From the NCBI RefSeq assembly GCF_017104715.1, contig NZ_JAAGPI010000003.1, positions 186,001-250,000 of the forward strand: a stretch of DNA of 64,000 bases, written 5' to 3'. Of this stretch, positions 1 to 8,017 are shown piece by piece (position 1 is the first letter of the stretch; every line of letters starts with the position of its first letter). The notes beneath the pieces were generated by a model. The model was given only the letters and a program-made list of their open reading frames with translations. It was not told the origin of the DNA and searched no databases. The position numbers and the translations under genes were made by a program. This DNA is from Burkholderia sp. Ac-20365. GTDB taxonomy: Bacteria > Pseudomonadota > Gammaproteobacteria > Burkholderiales > Burkholderiaceae.

Positions 1-1
1 C

Positions 2-505
2 AATGTGTTTGCGGGCGAGGATACATCGTTCCAGTCGAGCCGGACATTTACCAATCTCGAACAACGCTCGGGGTACTTTACGAGCGCGTATTCTGCAAGT
101 CCGGGGATGGTGAAAAACCTCGTCGATGCAGGCGCGAAGTATCCCGTCACGTTCCGCGACAAGGATGGCAATTTCCTTGATGGCGGGCAGTCGTACACGC
201 TGCATCTGCCGCCGAACGTTCCCGCGAAGAACTTCTGGTCAGCGACGGTAGATGACGCGACCACTGCGTCCGGACTCGATAACGGCCAGCCGCATCCGTC
301 GTTGAACAAGATGGATAAGCCCGTGCAGAACACCGACGGATCGATTGATCTTTACTTTGGCCCGAGCGCACCAGCCGGCAAAGAGAAGAACTGGCTCCGG
401 ACGGTGTCGGGCAAAGGCTATTTCGTGATCTTCAGACTCTACTCACCGGAGAAGGCGTTTTTCGATCAGAGCTGGAAGCCCGGCGACCTCGAAAAGACCA
501 GTTGA
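2..505 (+). CDS. DUF1254/DUF1214 family protein, C-terminal part (cut by window edge)
   Basis: The reading frame is open from the first bases and ends in TGA at 503-505, so the gene begins upstream of the window. The last ~90 residues have the DUF1214 look: a phenylalanine-tryptophan-serine beta strand, a proline-serine turn, an aspartate-glycine-serine strand, and a final Phe-Asp-Gln-Ser-Trp-Lys-Pro segment. The next gene (start 549) ends with the same Asp-Gln-Ser-Trp-Lys-Pro segment, so the two are probably tandem paralogues in one operon (43 bp apart). Such proteins are usually periplasmic and of unknown catalytic role. Family is confident; function is unknown. Confidence 0.8.
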   Translation, partial: NVFAGEDTSFQSSRTFTNLEQRSGYFTSAYSASPGMVKNLVDAGAKYPVTFRDKDGNFLDGGQSYTLHLPPNVPAKNFWSATVDDATTASGLDNGQPHPSLNKMDKPVQNTDGSIDLYFGPSAPAGKEKNWLRTVSGKGYFVIFRLYSPEKAFFDQSWKPGDLEKTS

Positions 506-548
506 TACACCCGTCTCGAGGACAGACCTTCAAACTAACGAGGCAGAC

Positions 549-2075
549 ATGGCCGATCAAAACGACGTGAATGCGACACGAAGACTGGTCACCGCGCTGG
601 GCGCGGCACTACCACTTGCTTATGCATCGTTGGCCACAGCGCCGCGGGCAGAGGCTGCCGATCGGAAAGGCAGCATGCCGAAAGCTGCGAATGCAGATTC
701 AAATACACCGGTGAAGGAGACGTTGCCGCCGCGTGGCATTCTGATGCACCCGGAATATGCCCAGGTGATTGCCCGCATGGCCTATATCTGGGGCTGGCCG
801 ATGGTCAACATGATCAACCGGTTTAACGCCATTACGCGGGCGCCGTACCCTGGACTACTCAATGGTGTGCTTCCCGCTGCGCCACGCGGACAGGTGGGAA
901 TGCTCCATGACTACATCGACCCTGCTGAGACTTTCGTCACTTGCCCGAACCAGGACGTGGTCTACGGGCTCGGGTTTTTCTCACTTGATGAAGAGCCAGT
1001 CGTTGCGCAGGTGCCCGACTTCGGGGGCCGATTCTGGGTCTATGCGCTGTACGACGCGCGCACGAACCAGTTTGGTCACATAGGCAAACCCTACAAGACA
1101 AAGCGCGGCTTCTATCTATTGGTTGGACCGAACTGGAAAGGGAGCAAGCCTGCAGGTATTACCGAAATCATCCGTTGCCCGACGTCGCTTGCCAATGCCA
1201 TACCACGCGTGTTCCAGAACGATACAGCAGAAGACAGGCAGGCAATCCAGAAGGTGCTCAACCAGGTCGTCTTCTATCCGCTGAAACAGTTCGACGGTCA
1301 TATGAAGACGATTGAATGGAACAAGGCACGGGAGATACAGGGGCCGCAATCCGATGGCAGTGGTGAAACGAAGTGGGTTATTCCCGAGAAGTTCTTCGAC
1401 CAGTTCGATCAGGTGCTCGACACGGTGCCGCCGCTGCCCGGTGAAGAAGCGCTCTATGCGCAGTTCAGATCGTTGATGGAGGTAGCGGCACGCGACCCGG
1501 ACATCAAAAAGACACTGATCTCGACAGCAACGGATACCGAGCGGGAAGTGATCGGTCCGTTCTTCGAATGGCGGCATAACGGGCTGCCGGCAGGCAACAA
1601 CTGGAACCGCTCGACCAACAACGCGCAAACCGGCTTCGATTACTTCGACCGGACGGGGACAGCCAAATCGAACATGTTCGATAACAGACCCAACGAGACG
1701 CAGTATTTCTACACCGACTTTGACAGCTCGGGTCAGTTGCTGAACGGCGCGAATGCTTATGAAATCACGTTTGCCAAGGGCGAAGATCCGCCCGTCAATG
1801 GCTTCTGGTCGCTAACGCTATACAACGAGAAGCATCTCTTTCATCCCAACGACCTGAAGCGCTATTCACTCGGCACCAAGAACACGGGTCTGAAACGCAA
1901 TGCCGACGGCTCGCTGACGCTCCACGCGGGCGCGACATCGCCCGGGGCCGAACATGAGTCGAACTGGCTGCCTGCGCCCACCGGAAGCTTTTCTTTGTAT
2001 ATCCGGGCGTATTGGGGCAAGCAGGGCATTCTCGACCAGTCGTGGAAGCCACCTGTGATCCGGAAGACGACCTGA
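549..2075 (+). CDS. Exported DUF1254/DUF1214 domain protein
   Basis: A 508-aa protein whose first ~40 residues resemble a signal peptide (Arg-Arg, a hydrophobic Ala/Leu stretch, then Ala-rich cleavage region near residue 35), so it is probably exported. The middle part (about 65-210) is DUF1254-like, with a tyrosine-tryptophan-glycine-tryptophan-proline stretch, and the C-terminal ~110 residues are DUF1214-like and end in Phe/Leu-Asp-Gln-Ser-Trp-Lys-Pro-Pro. The full-length family is typically 450-520 aa, so this copy looks intact. It follows a paralogue that enters from the left edge. These proteins are sometimes found near lipid or envelope genes, but no reaction is established and I do not assign one. 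Confidence 0.85.
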   Translation: MADQNDVNATRRLVTALGAALPLAYASLATAPRAEAADRKGSMPKAANADSNTPVKETLPPRGILMHPEYAQVIARMAYIWGWPMVNMINRFNAITRAPYPGLLNGVLPAAPRGQVGMLHDYIDPAETFVTCPNQDVVYGLGFFSLDEEPVVAQVPDFGGRFWVYALYDARTNQFGHIGKPYKTKRGFYLLVGPNWKGSKPAGITEIIRCPTSLANAIPRVFQNDTAEDRQAIQKVLNQVVFYPLKQFDGHMKTIEWNKAREIQGPQSDGSGETKWVIPEKFFDQFDQVLDTVPPLPGEEALYAQFRSLMEVAARDPDIKKTLISTATDTEREVIGPFFEWRHNGLPAGNNWNRSTNNAQTGFDYFDRTGTAKSNMFDNRPNETQYFYTDFDSSGQLLNGANAYEITFAKGEDPPVNGFWSLTLYNEKHLFHPNDLKRYSLGTKNTGLKRNADGSLTLHAGATSPGAEHESNWLPAPTGSFSLYIRAYWGKQGILDQSWKPPVIRKTT

Positions 2076-2189
2076 GCGCAGCGGTATATGCGTTGCCTGA
2101 CGGAGCGGAATCGGCCCGTCTACGCAGAGATGATCCTCGCTGCATGAGGCGGCCCGGTTCCGATGACAGGTCCTTTAGTGGAGACATGC

Positions 2190-2954
2190 ATGGCAGCGTT
2201 TATCGCTCATCCGGTGGTTCTGTTTGTATTTCTGGTCGTGCTGTTCATTGCGGCCGTCGCGTTCGGTGCATATGTGTTGAGGCGCATGCTCGCGTTGCAG
2301 GAAGGTGAACGTGAGGACTTCAACCTCGTCCAGACGTCGACACTGACACTCCTGGCGCTTCTGATCGGCTTTAGCCTGTCGATGGCGGTCGGACGGTACG
2401 ACCAGCGCAAGAATCTGGAGGAGGGCGAGGCGAATGCGATTGGCACTGAATACGCGCGAGCCGATCTGGCCGATCCCGAGGTCGCGGCGCAGATCAAGGC
2501 CACATTGGTCCGTTACACAAAATTGCGGCTTGCAGATTTCAAGACACGTGATCCGCAGGAGCTTGCGCGCTTAGGCAAGGAAACGGCAGACACGCAAGCA
2601 GAACTCTGGCGACTTGCCGTCCAGGTCGCGAAGGAGAAGCCTGATCCGATAGGTGCGCTGGTCGTTGCCGGGATGAACGATACCCTCAACTCGCAGGACT
2701 ACTCCGAAGCGGCACGGATCAACCACATCCCGATCGGCGCATGGATTCTGATGATCCTGATTGCGCTATTTGGCTGCATGGTGCAGGGGTATGGTGCGAA
2801 AGGAAAGCTGCGCCGCGGGTTGTTGATTACAGTGCTGCCGGTCACGGTCGGGTTGTCGCTCGCGCTGATTGCGGATATCGACAGCCCGCGTGGCGGCATC
2901 ATCCGGGTTCAGCCGCAGAACCTCACGCGACTGATTCAATCAATGGGACAGTGA
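2190..2954 (+). CDS. Bestrophin-like (DUF4239) membrane protein
   Basis: A 254-aa membrane protein. The chosen ATG has a GTGGAG ribosome-binding site six bases upstream; an earlier in-frame ATG at 2163 lacks one. Hydrophobic helices lie near residues 5-25 and 50-70 and two more near 180-240. The signature after the second helix (Ser-Met-Ala-Val-x-Arg-Tyr-Asp-Gln-Arg-Lys-Asn, then Glu-Ala-Asn-Ala-Ile-Gly-Thr-Glu) is typical of the DUF4239 or bestrophin-like group. By analogy with bestrophins a channel function is possible, but that is inference. It is 114 bp downstream of the DUF1254 gene and may be co-transcribed. Confidence 0.75.
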   Translation: MAAFIAHPVVLFVFLVVLFIAAVAFGAYVLRRMLALQEGEREDFNLVQTSTLTLLALLIGFSLSMAVGRYDQRKNLEEGEANAIGTEYARADLADPEVAAQIKATLVRYTKLRLADFKTRDPQELARLGKETADTQAELWRLAVQVAKEKPDPIGALVVAGMNDTLNSQDYSEAARINHIPIGAWILMILIALFGCMVQGYGAKGKLRRGLLITVLPVTVGLSLALIADIDSPRGGIIRVQPQNLTRLIQSMGQ

Positions 2955-3114
2955 ACCGCTCATGCTCGCGTGGCTAAAGACTGGCGCTACGTTACCTTTC
3001 GCGTCCCGGCAGGAAGCGTTTGCAAAATGTTTACATCGAAGTAGTCAACCTTGGCGGGGTCTTTACACACTGGGTGCTGGAATAGAAGCAGGTGAGTATC
3101 CGACAGAGGGTGGG

Positions 3115-3288
3115 ATGTTAAAGCTGCTTATTCCGGTGCTTTCTCAATCGGGATCAATGGAAGCTGCGCGGCATGCAGCGTTCCTGTTTGCGGAAAAATG
3201 TGTGTCGAGGGTCGAGGTGCTTCAAGTGCTGGAGGAGGTAAGCGAGGGTCGCGCTGTCGCGTTCCAGTCGCGTTCCCAGAGAGCGTGA
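3115..3288 (+). pseudogene. Universal stress protein (UspA family), 5' remnant
   Basis: Starting at the ATG at 3115 the frame encodes Met-Leu-Lys-Leu-Leu-Ile-Pro-Val, then Ser-Met-Glu-Ala-Ala-Arg-His-Ala, which is the first strand and helix of a UspA fold. About 50 residues are recognisable before the frame runs into sequence that is the antisense of an NhaA remnant and stops. The rest of the fold, including the ATP-binding Gly-rich motif, is missing. I read it as a truncated copy joined tail-to-tail to another broken gene at about 3273. Confidence 0.65.
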
Positions 3289-3431
3289 TAACTGTGCGCG
3301 AACGGCGAATTGGCCCAGACGAGCGCGAGCGCCGCGGCTGCCATCAGAACGATGCCGCTGGCGGCTTCGACGTGCAGAAAATGTTCGAGCGCCGTGAAGG
3401 CTTTCTGGGCGATGCGATAGGCACGCGATAG
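3273..3431 (-). pseudogene. nhaA: Na+/H+ antiporter NhaA, N-terminal remnant
   Basis: On the minus strand about 53 residues match the start of NhaA: a Phe-Leu-x-Val-Glu-Ala-Ala-Ser-Gly-Ile-Val-Leu helix, an Ala-rich stretch, then Ala-Leu-Val-Trp-Ala-Asn-Ser-Pro-x-Ala-His-Ser-Tyr. NhaA is a ~390-aa antiporter, so more than 85% of the gene is absent. The fragment ends where the UspA remnant on the other strand ends, which points to a deletion junction rather than gradual erosion. Confidence 0.7.
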
Positions 3432-3625
3432 CGTGTTCGATGAAGAGTCGTGTGGTATGAGCGAGCGGAACCTTGCGTGGCGGCCCGACCAGCGCAGATA
3501 ACCTGTCTCGCTGCGACATGCAGCTGACACTCTGCGTGGATTTTACACGTGGCCTGGCGTCGCGACGGTCAGCCTGTATCCGAAGGTGCGCGGATGAAGC
3601 GTCAGCGCGCAAAATACGGTCCCGC

Positions 3626-4069
3626 TCACGTGTCGCGGTCTGCGAGGCTCGCTACAGAATTGATGAGCAGCACGGGGATCGTGGCCCGTTGGAGGATAGT
3701 CGACGCCACCGATCCCACGATGGCCGTCACCATCGCGCCGCGTCCTTTTGCACCGAGCGCGATGACGTCCGCATCGACCTCCGAGGCAAGCCGCATGACT
3801 TCGATATCCGCATCGCCATGCAGCCAGTGCAGATGGACAACCGACGCGGCAGGCTCGAGCACGGCTCGGGCTGTTTCGAAGACGCGTTCGGCCTCCAGCC
3901 GGTTCTCTTCCTGGAAGTCTGCGGCGTGAAGACCCGTTCTTCCAAGAACTGGCGATACATGGACCACATGCACGATCAGCGGTGGCAATAGCAGCGGACG
4001 CTCCGCCAGACGTTGAGCCGCCGCTGCGCTGTGCGCGGAGCCATCCATCGCGAGCACAATCACCGTCAT
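3626..4069 (-). CDS. Universal stress protein, UspA family
   Basis: A 147-aa single-domain UspA-like protein. The start Met-Thr-Val-Ile-Val-Leu-Ala-Met-Asp-Gly-Ser is preceded by an AAAGGGG-type ribosome site; an upstream in-frame ATG (4090) belongs to unrelated remnant sequence. The nucleotide-binding signature Gly-x2-Gly-Arg-Gly followed ~9 residues later by Gly-Ser is present near residues 112-128, so ATP binding is likely. Family members dimerise in the cytosol and respond to stress. It is the only intact gene in a stretch of UspA, NhaA and CheY fragments, and could itself be a survivor of a larger stress island. Confidence 0.8.
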   Translation of the reverse strand: MTVIVLAMDGSAHSAAAAQRLAERPLLLPPLIVHVVHVSPVLGRTGLHAADFQEENRLEAERVFETARAVLEPAASVVHLHWLHGDADIEVMRLASEVDADVIALGAKGRGAMVTAIVGSVASTILQRATIPVLLINSVASLADRDT

Positions 4070-4136
4070 GTCGTCGCCCCTTTTGGCCATATGTGAATCA
4101 AATAGTACACGTGATCGGCGTTTTCGCGTGCAAGCA

Positions 4137-4330
4137 CGGAGTACGTTGAAGAAATCAATACCCGTCATCTCCGGCATCATCATGTCAGTGATGATGAAGT
4201 CGGTCTTGATGACATGTTCCACCCTGGCCGACTGTACAAGGTTCGCCTTCGTGCGCCCGGTGTATCAGCGCAATGCCTTGCAGGAGTCGTGTGACCGTCG
4301 AATAGTTGCGAAGGCATCAGGATCTCCCGG
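4137..4330 (-). pseudogene. CheY-like response-regulator receiver, frameshifted remnant
   Basis: Three minus-strand frames in succession give pieces of one receiver domain: Asp-Ala-Phe-Ala-Thr-Ile-Arg-Arg near 4290-4320 (compare the CheY start Asp-Asp-Phe-x-Thr-Met-Arg-Arg), then Leu-Leu-Gln-Gly-Ile, then Phe-Ile-Ile-Thr-Asp-Met-Met-Met-Pro-Glu-Met-Thr-Gly at about 4170-4205, which is the phosphoacceptor loop. At least two frameshifts separate them and the C-terminal third is gone. The last piece reads in frame into the UspA gene, but the gene's own ribosome site argues against a real fusion. Confidence 0.65.
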
Positions 4331-4660
4331 GTCGCCGCAAACGTCGGATTGCTTTCCTTTTTACGCGATCGCACGTATCGCGGACGAAGAAGGGCAGAGA
4401 TTACCGGTTTTCCATTCATCGCGTGAACTGATGAAAGTCAAATTGGGTGACGCGACAGGCACGTCCGCGACGCATTCAAAACGTGAGGCGTGCATACCCG
4501 ATGCCTTAACGCAAATAAAGTTCTACTACGCTGCATCCGCTCACGTTCGAGCAACGTAACGCTAATGAAGACGCGACCGTTGCCTGCCACTGACAAGTCC
4601 GTGTCTCCGTTCATGCCGTCTCCGGCATGGGTTCAATTGAACATCGAAAGGAGCAGGATC
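4223..4660. other. Spacer with CheY remnant and no intact gene
   Basis: Apart from the 5' part of the CheY-like remnant, no frame shows recognisable protein or good initiation signals. It presumably carries the promoter of the ferritin-like gene, whose ribosome site (AAAGGAG) is at about 4648-4654. I could not pick a convincing promoter. Confidence 0.5.
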
Positions 4661-5626
4661 ATGTCAGATTCAAAAGCACTTCTCGATACATTCGACCGGC
4701 GTGCCGAGCGCCGCAGGAACCGGCGTCAGTTCTTCAGAAACGCAGGTGGTCTTGGTCTTGGCCTCGTGGGCGGCACGATCATCAGTGCGTGTGGCGGCGG
4801 ATCGGGCAATAACGCTGGTGCGGCCGGCGCGCCGACCGATGCGGAGATTCTCAACTTCGCGCTGAACCTCGAATACCTCGAATCGCAGTTCTATAGCTAT
4901 GCGACGACGGGAGCCGGCTTGCCGGCTTCGATGACCACGGGTGTCGGCACGATGGGCGCTGTGATTGCCGGTCAGCAGGTGCCGTTTCAGGATCCGTTGG
5001 TCAAAGCGTACGCAAACGAGATTGCGAAGGACGAGCGCGAGCACGTCACGTTTCTGCGCAGCGCGTTGGGTTCCGCAGCGGTCGCACAGCCTGCGATCGA
5101 TATCGGCGGCACGGACCCGAACGGCGCATTCTCGAATGCGGCGCGTGCTGCGGGACTCGTCGGTGCAGGCGCCGCATTCAACCCCTATGCCAGCGACAAC
5201 AACTTTTTGCTCGGCGCATTCATCTTCGAAGACGTGGGCGTCACGGCCTACAAGGGCGCATCGCCGCTCATCACGAACAAGACTTTTCTGGAAGCAGCGG
5301 CGGGCATACTCGCAGCCGAGGCGTATCACGCGGGCCTCGTGCGCACGACGTTGTATGCGAAAGGGCTCGACATGACGAGTCTGGTATCGGCGGCCAATGC
5401 CATTTCTGCTGCGCGCGACAGCCTCGACAATAACGGACACGACGATCAGGGCATTTCCGGCGCGACGGCGGATATATCCAACATCGTTCCACTCGACAGC
5501 AACGGGCTTGCGTTTAGCCGTAATTACGCAAACGTACTCAACATTGTGTATCTAACCAGTTCAGCAGCCATGAAGGGCGGCTTCTTTCCAAACGGTGTGA
5601 ATGGCACGCTCAACATGAGTGCGTAA
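4661..5626 (+). CDS. Tat-exported ferritin-like domain lipoprotein
   Basis: A 321-aa protein started at the ATG behind AAAGGAG. Residues 17-27 carry a twin-arginine motif (Arg-Arg-Gln-Phe-Phe-Arg-Asn), followed by a Gly/Leu-rich helix and Ile-Ser-Ala-Cys-Gly-Gly at Cys44, so it is probably a Tat-exported lipoprotein. The body is a Ferritin_2-type four-helix domain: Asn-Phe-Ala-Leu-Asn-Leu-Glu-Tyr-Leu-Glu on helix 1, Asp-Glu-Arg-Glu-His-Val near residue 126, Glu-Asp-Val-Gly-Val-Thr-Ala-Tyr, and Glu-Ala-Tyr-His-Ala-Gly. The Glu and His positions could bind a di-metal site. Function in this family is uncertain. A strong hairpin terminator follows at 5651, before an Nramp transporter gene. Confidence 0.85.
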   Translation: MSDSKALLDTFDRRAERRRNRRQFFRNAGGLGLGLVGGTIISACGGGSGNNAGAAGAPTDAEILNFALNLEYLESQFYSYATTGAGLPASMTTGVGTMGAVIAGQQVPFQDPLVKAYANEIAKDEREHVTFLRSALGSAAVAQPAIDIGGTDPNGAFSNAARAAGLVGAGAAFNPYASDNNFLLGAFIFEDVGVTAYKGASPLITNKTFLEAAAGILAAEAYHAGLVRTTLYAKGLDMTSLVSAANAISAARDSLDNNGHDDQGISGATADISNIVPLDSNGLAFSRNYANVLNIVYLTSSAAMKGGFFPNGVNGTLNMSA

Positions 5627-5650
5627 ATCCGTATTGCGCGGGGTGACCAG

Positions 5651-5690
5651 CAGCGGGCAACACGAAGTTTTCGCCCGCTGTCCTTTTTTT
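5651..5690 (+). terminator. Rho-independent terminator after the ferritin-like gene
   Basis: A perfect 8-bp stem (CAGCGGGC at 5651-5658, GCCCGCTG at 5673-5680) with a 14-nt loop is followed by TCC and a run of seven T. It ends the ferritin-like transcript, so the Nramp gene probably needs its own promoter or read-through. Confidence 0.85.
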
Positions 5691-5732
5691 TGCGCGCTGT
5701 CTTGTGGGTTGATCGACGCACTGGAGCTATGG

Positions 5733-7031
5733 ATGAACAGAATCGCTGTAGATACCGTCGCGTCCCCATCGCTTACCGAGCGCTCGCGCACGACGATGCA
5801 TGCCGCACTCGCCGGCACGCGCCGTGGTCCGCGCACGATGCTCGCATTCGCCGGCCCGGCTATCGTCGCCTCGGTCGCCTATATCGATCCCGGTAACTTC
5901 GCCACCAACATTCAGGCGGGCGCGGGCTACGGTTATGCGCTGCTATGGGTCGTCGTTCTGTCGAATCTGATTGCGATGCTGTTCCAGTCGTTGTCGGCGA
6001 AACTGGGTCTCGTCACTGGTCACAATCTCGCAGAGCTATGTCGCGACTCACTGCCGCGGCGATGTGTGATGGCGATGTGGCTGATCAGCGAACTGGCCGC
6101 GATGGCGACGGACCTTGCGGAATTCACCGGCGGCTCGATCGGCGTGGCCTTGTTATGTCATCTGCCGATGTTGCCCGCAATGTGCATCACGGCCGCCGTC
6201 ACCTACAGCCTGTTGCAGTTCGAGAAGCGCGGCTTTCGTCCACTGGAACTGACGATCGCGGCACTCGTCGGTGTGATCGGACTGTCGTATCTGGCCGAAC
6301 TGACGATGACGCAGGTGAGCTGGAATGCGGTCGCTAGCCATGCCATCACGCCTTCCATTCCCGACGGCAACGCATTGACGCTCGCCGTGGGCATCGTCGG
6401 CGCGACCGTGATGCCGCATGTGCTGTTTCTGCATTCAGGGCTGATGCAGACTCGTGTGTCGGCACGCAACGATCGCGAAAGGGCTACGTTGCTGAAGTTC
6501 TCGAATATCGAAGTGGTGGTGGCACTCGGCGTGGCGGGTCTCATCAACCTGGCGATGGTGATCATGGCGTCCGGCGCGTTTCATCAGGGCAACCCGGACA
6601 TCGTGAGCATCGAGAGCGCGTGGCGCACGCTCACGCCGTTGCTTGGCAGCGCCGCAGCGGGGTTCTTCCTCGCTGCGTTGATTGCTTCGGGCATATCGAG
6701 TTCGGTGGTCGGCACGATGGCGGGACAGATGATCATGCAGGGTTTCGTGGGCTTTCATGTGCCGCTCTGGGTGAGACGGCTCGTGACGATGGCGCCCGCG
6801 TTCGTGGTCGTCGCATGCGGCGTTGACGCGACGCGCGCGTTGGTGTTGAGCCAGGTCGTGCTGAGCATCGCGTTGCCGGTGCCTATGATCGCGCTGGTTT
6901 GGTTCACGTCACGGACTGCCGTGATGGGGCGCTTTCGCAACAGGATGATCACGAATGCTGCTGCGCTGGTTTGCACGGTGGTTGTGCTGTGTCTGAACTT
7001 CGTGTTGATCGCGCAGGCGTTTCGCGGCTGA
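5733..7031 (+). CDS. mntH: Nramp-family divalent metal (Mn/Fe) transporter
   Basis: A 432-aa membrane protein started at ATG 5733 (GGAG seven bases upstream). The Nramp metal-binding motif Asp-Pro-Gly-Asn is on TM1 (about residue 52), and the TM6 motif Met-Pro-His is in Val-Met-Pro-His-Val-Leu-Phe-Leu-His-Ser. About 11 hydrophobic segments are visible. It would import Mn2+ or Fe2+ with protons. A close paralogue lies at 38350-39675 beside the di-iron monooxygenase; by eye they agree over most of their length. The gene follows a ferritin-like protein, which also suggests metal handling. Symbol is by family; substrate preference cannot be read here. Confidence 0.88.
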   Translation: MNRIAVDTVASPSLTERSRTTMHAALAGTRRGPRTMLAFAGPAIVASVAYIDPGNFATNIQAGAGYGYALLWVVVLSNLIAMLFQSLSAKLGLVTGHNLAELCRDSLPRRCVMAMWLISELAAMATDLAEFTGGSIGVALLCHLPMLPAMCITAAVTYSLLQFEKRGFRPLELTIAALVGVIGLSYLAELTMTQVSWNAVASHAITPSIPDGNALTLAVGIVGATVMPHVLFLHSGLMQTRVSARNDRERATLLKFSNIEVVVALGVAGLINLAMVIMASGAFHQGNPDIVSIESAWRTLTPLLGSAAAGFFLAALIASGISSSVVGTMAGQMIMQGFVGFHVPLWVRRLVTMAPAFVVVACGVDATRALVLSQVVLSIALPVPMIALVWFTSRTAVMGRFRNRMITNAAALVCTVVVLCLNFVLIAQAFRG

Positions 7032-7174
7032 GAAAGCGTCTGGTGCGTAGTCGTCTTGATGTTTGTGCGCGGTGAATCGCCGCCTTGCGCCGAGTTCGCG
7101 CGCTGACCGACACATCTGGCTACCATCTAAGTCGATACGCGACGAATGGCGGCTGTGCTCGGAAAGGCATTGCA

Positions 7175-7223
7175 CGGGTCGTAGCATAGCAATCGACAGG
7201 TTTGGTGTGTTTGCTACGACCCG
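7175..7223. repeat. Perfect 12-bp inverted repeat between convergent genes
   Basis: CGGGTCGTAGCA at 7175-7186 is exactly inverted as TGCTACGACCCG at 7212-7223, with a 25-nt spacer. There is no T-run on either strand, so it is not an ordinary intrinsic terminator. It sits between the convergent Nramp and AhpD-like genes in a 273-bp gap that otherwise holds nothing recognisable. Confidence 0.75.
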
Positions 7224-7304
7224 GATCTAACCTGGAACAGTCACTCGCGCGCGATCTGGATGTCTCCTCCTTCCGCCTGGACAGCGCGGACCCGGATGGA
7301 TCCG

Positions 7305-7877
7305 TCATCCGCGGGTGCTTTCGTTGCTTTCGGCCACCAGTTGGGTTGGCAGCGGGAAATCGATTACGGTGTCGTTGATGCGATTCACCAGGTTTCCAAA
7401 CGTGATGGAAGCGATTGCCAGAGTCACGCCGATCACCTGATGTTCGCTGTAGCCAGCCGCACGAAACGCATCCAGTTCCGCGGCGGGAAGCGTACCCCGG
7501 GTTTCGACAAGAACCCGAACGAAACGTACCAGCGCATCGCGCCTTGCGTCATCAGTGCGCTTTCCTGCGCGGACCAGCGTCATTACCTCCTGAGACAGGC
7601 CCGCGAATTTGCCTTTCAACGCGTGAGCCGCCACACAGTAATCGCAGCCCGAAACCTCGCTGACGACCAGCTTAAGCGTTTCGATATCAGCGTCCGACAG
7701 TTCGCTTCGGGTGACTGCCATGTCAATTGCGAATATGGCCTGCAGTCCATCAGGGCTGTGAGTGCCGATCGTCGCAAATGCATTGGGAACTTTGCCCACG
7801 TTTTTCTTGATCTTCGCGAAGACTTCCGCGGTTGCGCCAGTCGCGTTTTCAAGGGTGGCGGTAGTAAGACGGGTCAT
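7305..7877 (-). CDS. AhpD-like / carboxymuconolactone decarboxylase family protein
   Basis: A 190-aa all-helical protein with the AhpD-type redox motif Ser-Gly-Cys-Asp-Tyr-Cys-Val-Ala-Ala-His (Cys78, Cys81, His85), which in this family reduces peroxides via a Cys pair. The helix after it, and the C-terminal Val-x-Leu-Ala-Ile-Ala-x-Ile-Thr-Phe-Gly-Asn-Leu-Val-Asn-Arg, are standard. AAAGGAAATAAC precedes the ATG. It is transcribed away from a divergent spacer; the DHA2 exporter lies 140 bp upstream on the same strand. Substrate is unknown. Confidence 0.85.
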   Translation of the reverse strand: MTRLTTATLENATGATAEVFAKIKKNVGKVPNAFATIGTHSPDGLQAIFAIDMAVTRSELSDADIETLKLVVSEVSGCDYCVAAHALKGKFAGLSQEVMTLVRAGKRTDDARRDALVRFVRVLVETRGTLPAAELDAFRAAGYSEHQVIGVTLAIASITFGNLVNRINDTVIDFPLPTQLVAESNESTRG

Positions 7878-8017
7878 GTTATTTCCTTTGATGTTTCTGT
7901 TTAACAGCTATAAATCGCGTAGTGCCCGGGCGACTACAACGAAGAACTTGAATCGTTGCATTAGATGTGCAGCTGGTTGCTGGCGCTCTACATATGAGTG
8001 GAACAGTGAAACCATTT

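Noticed and set aside
4090..4222. A receiver-UspA fusion protein
   Set aside because: The UspA gene has its own ribosome site, and the receiver piece is one of several frameshifted CheY fragments.
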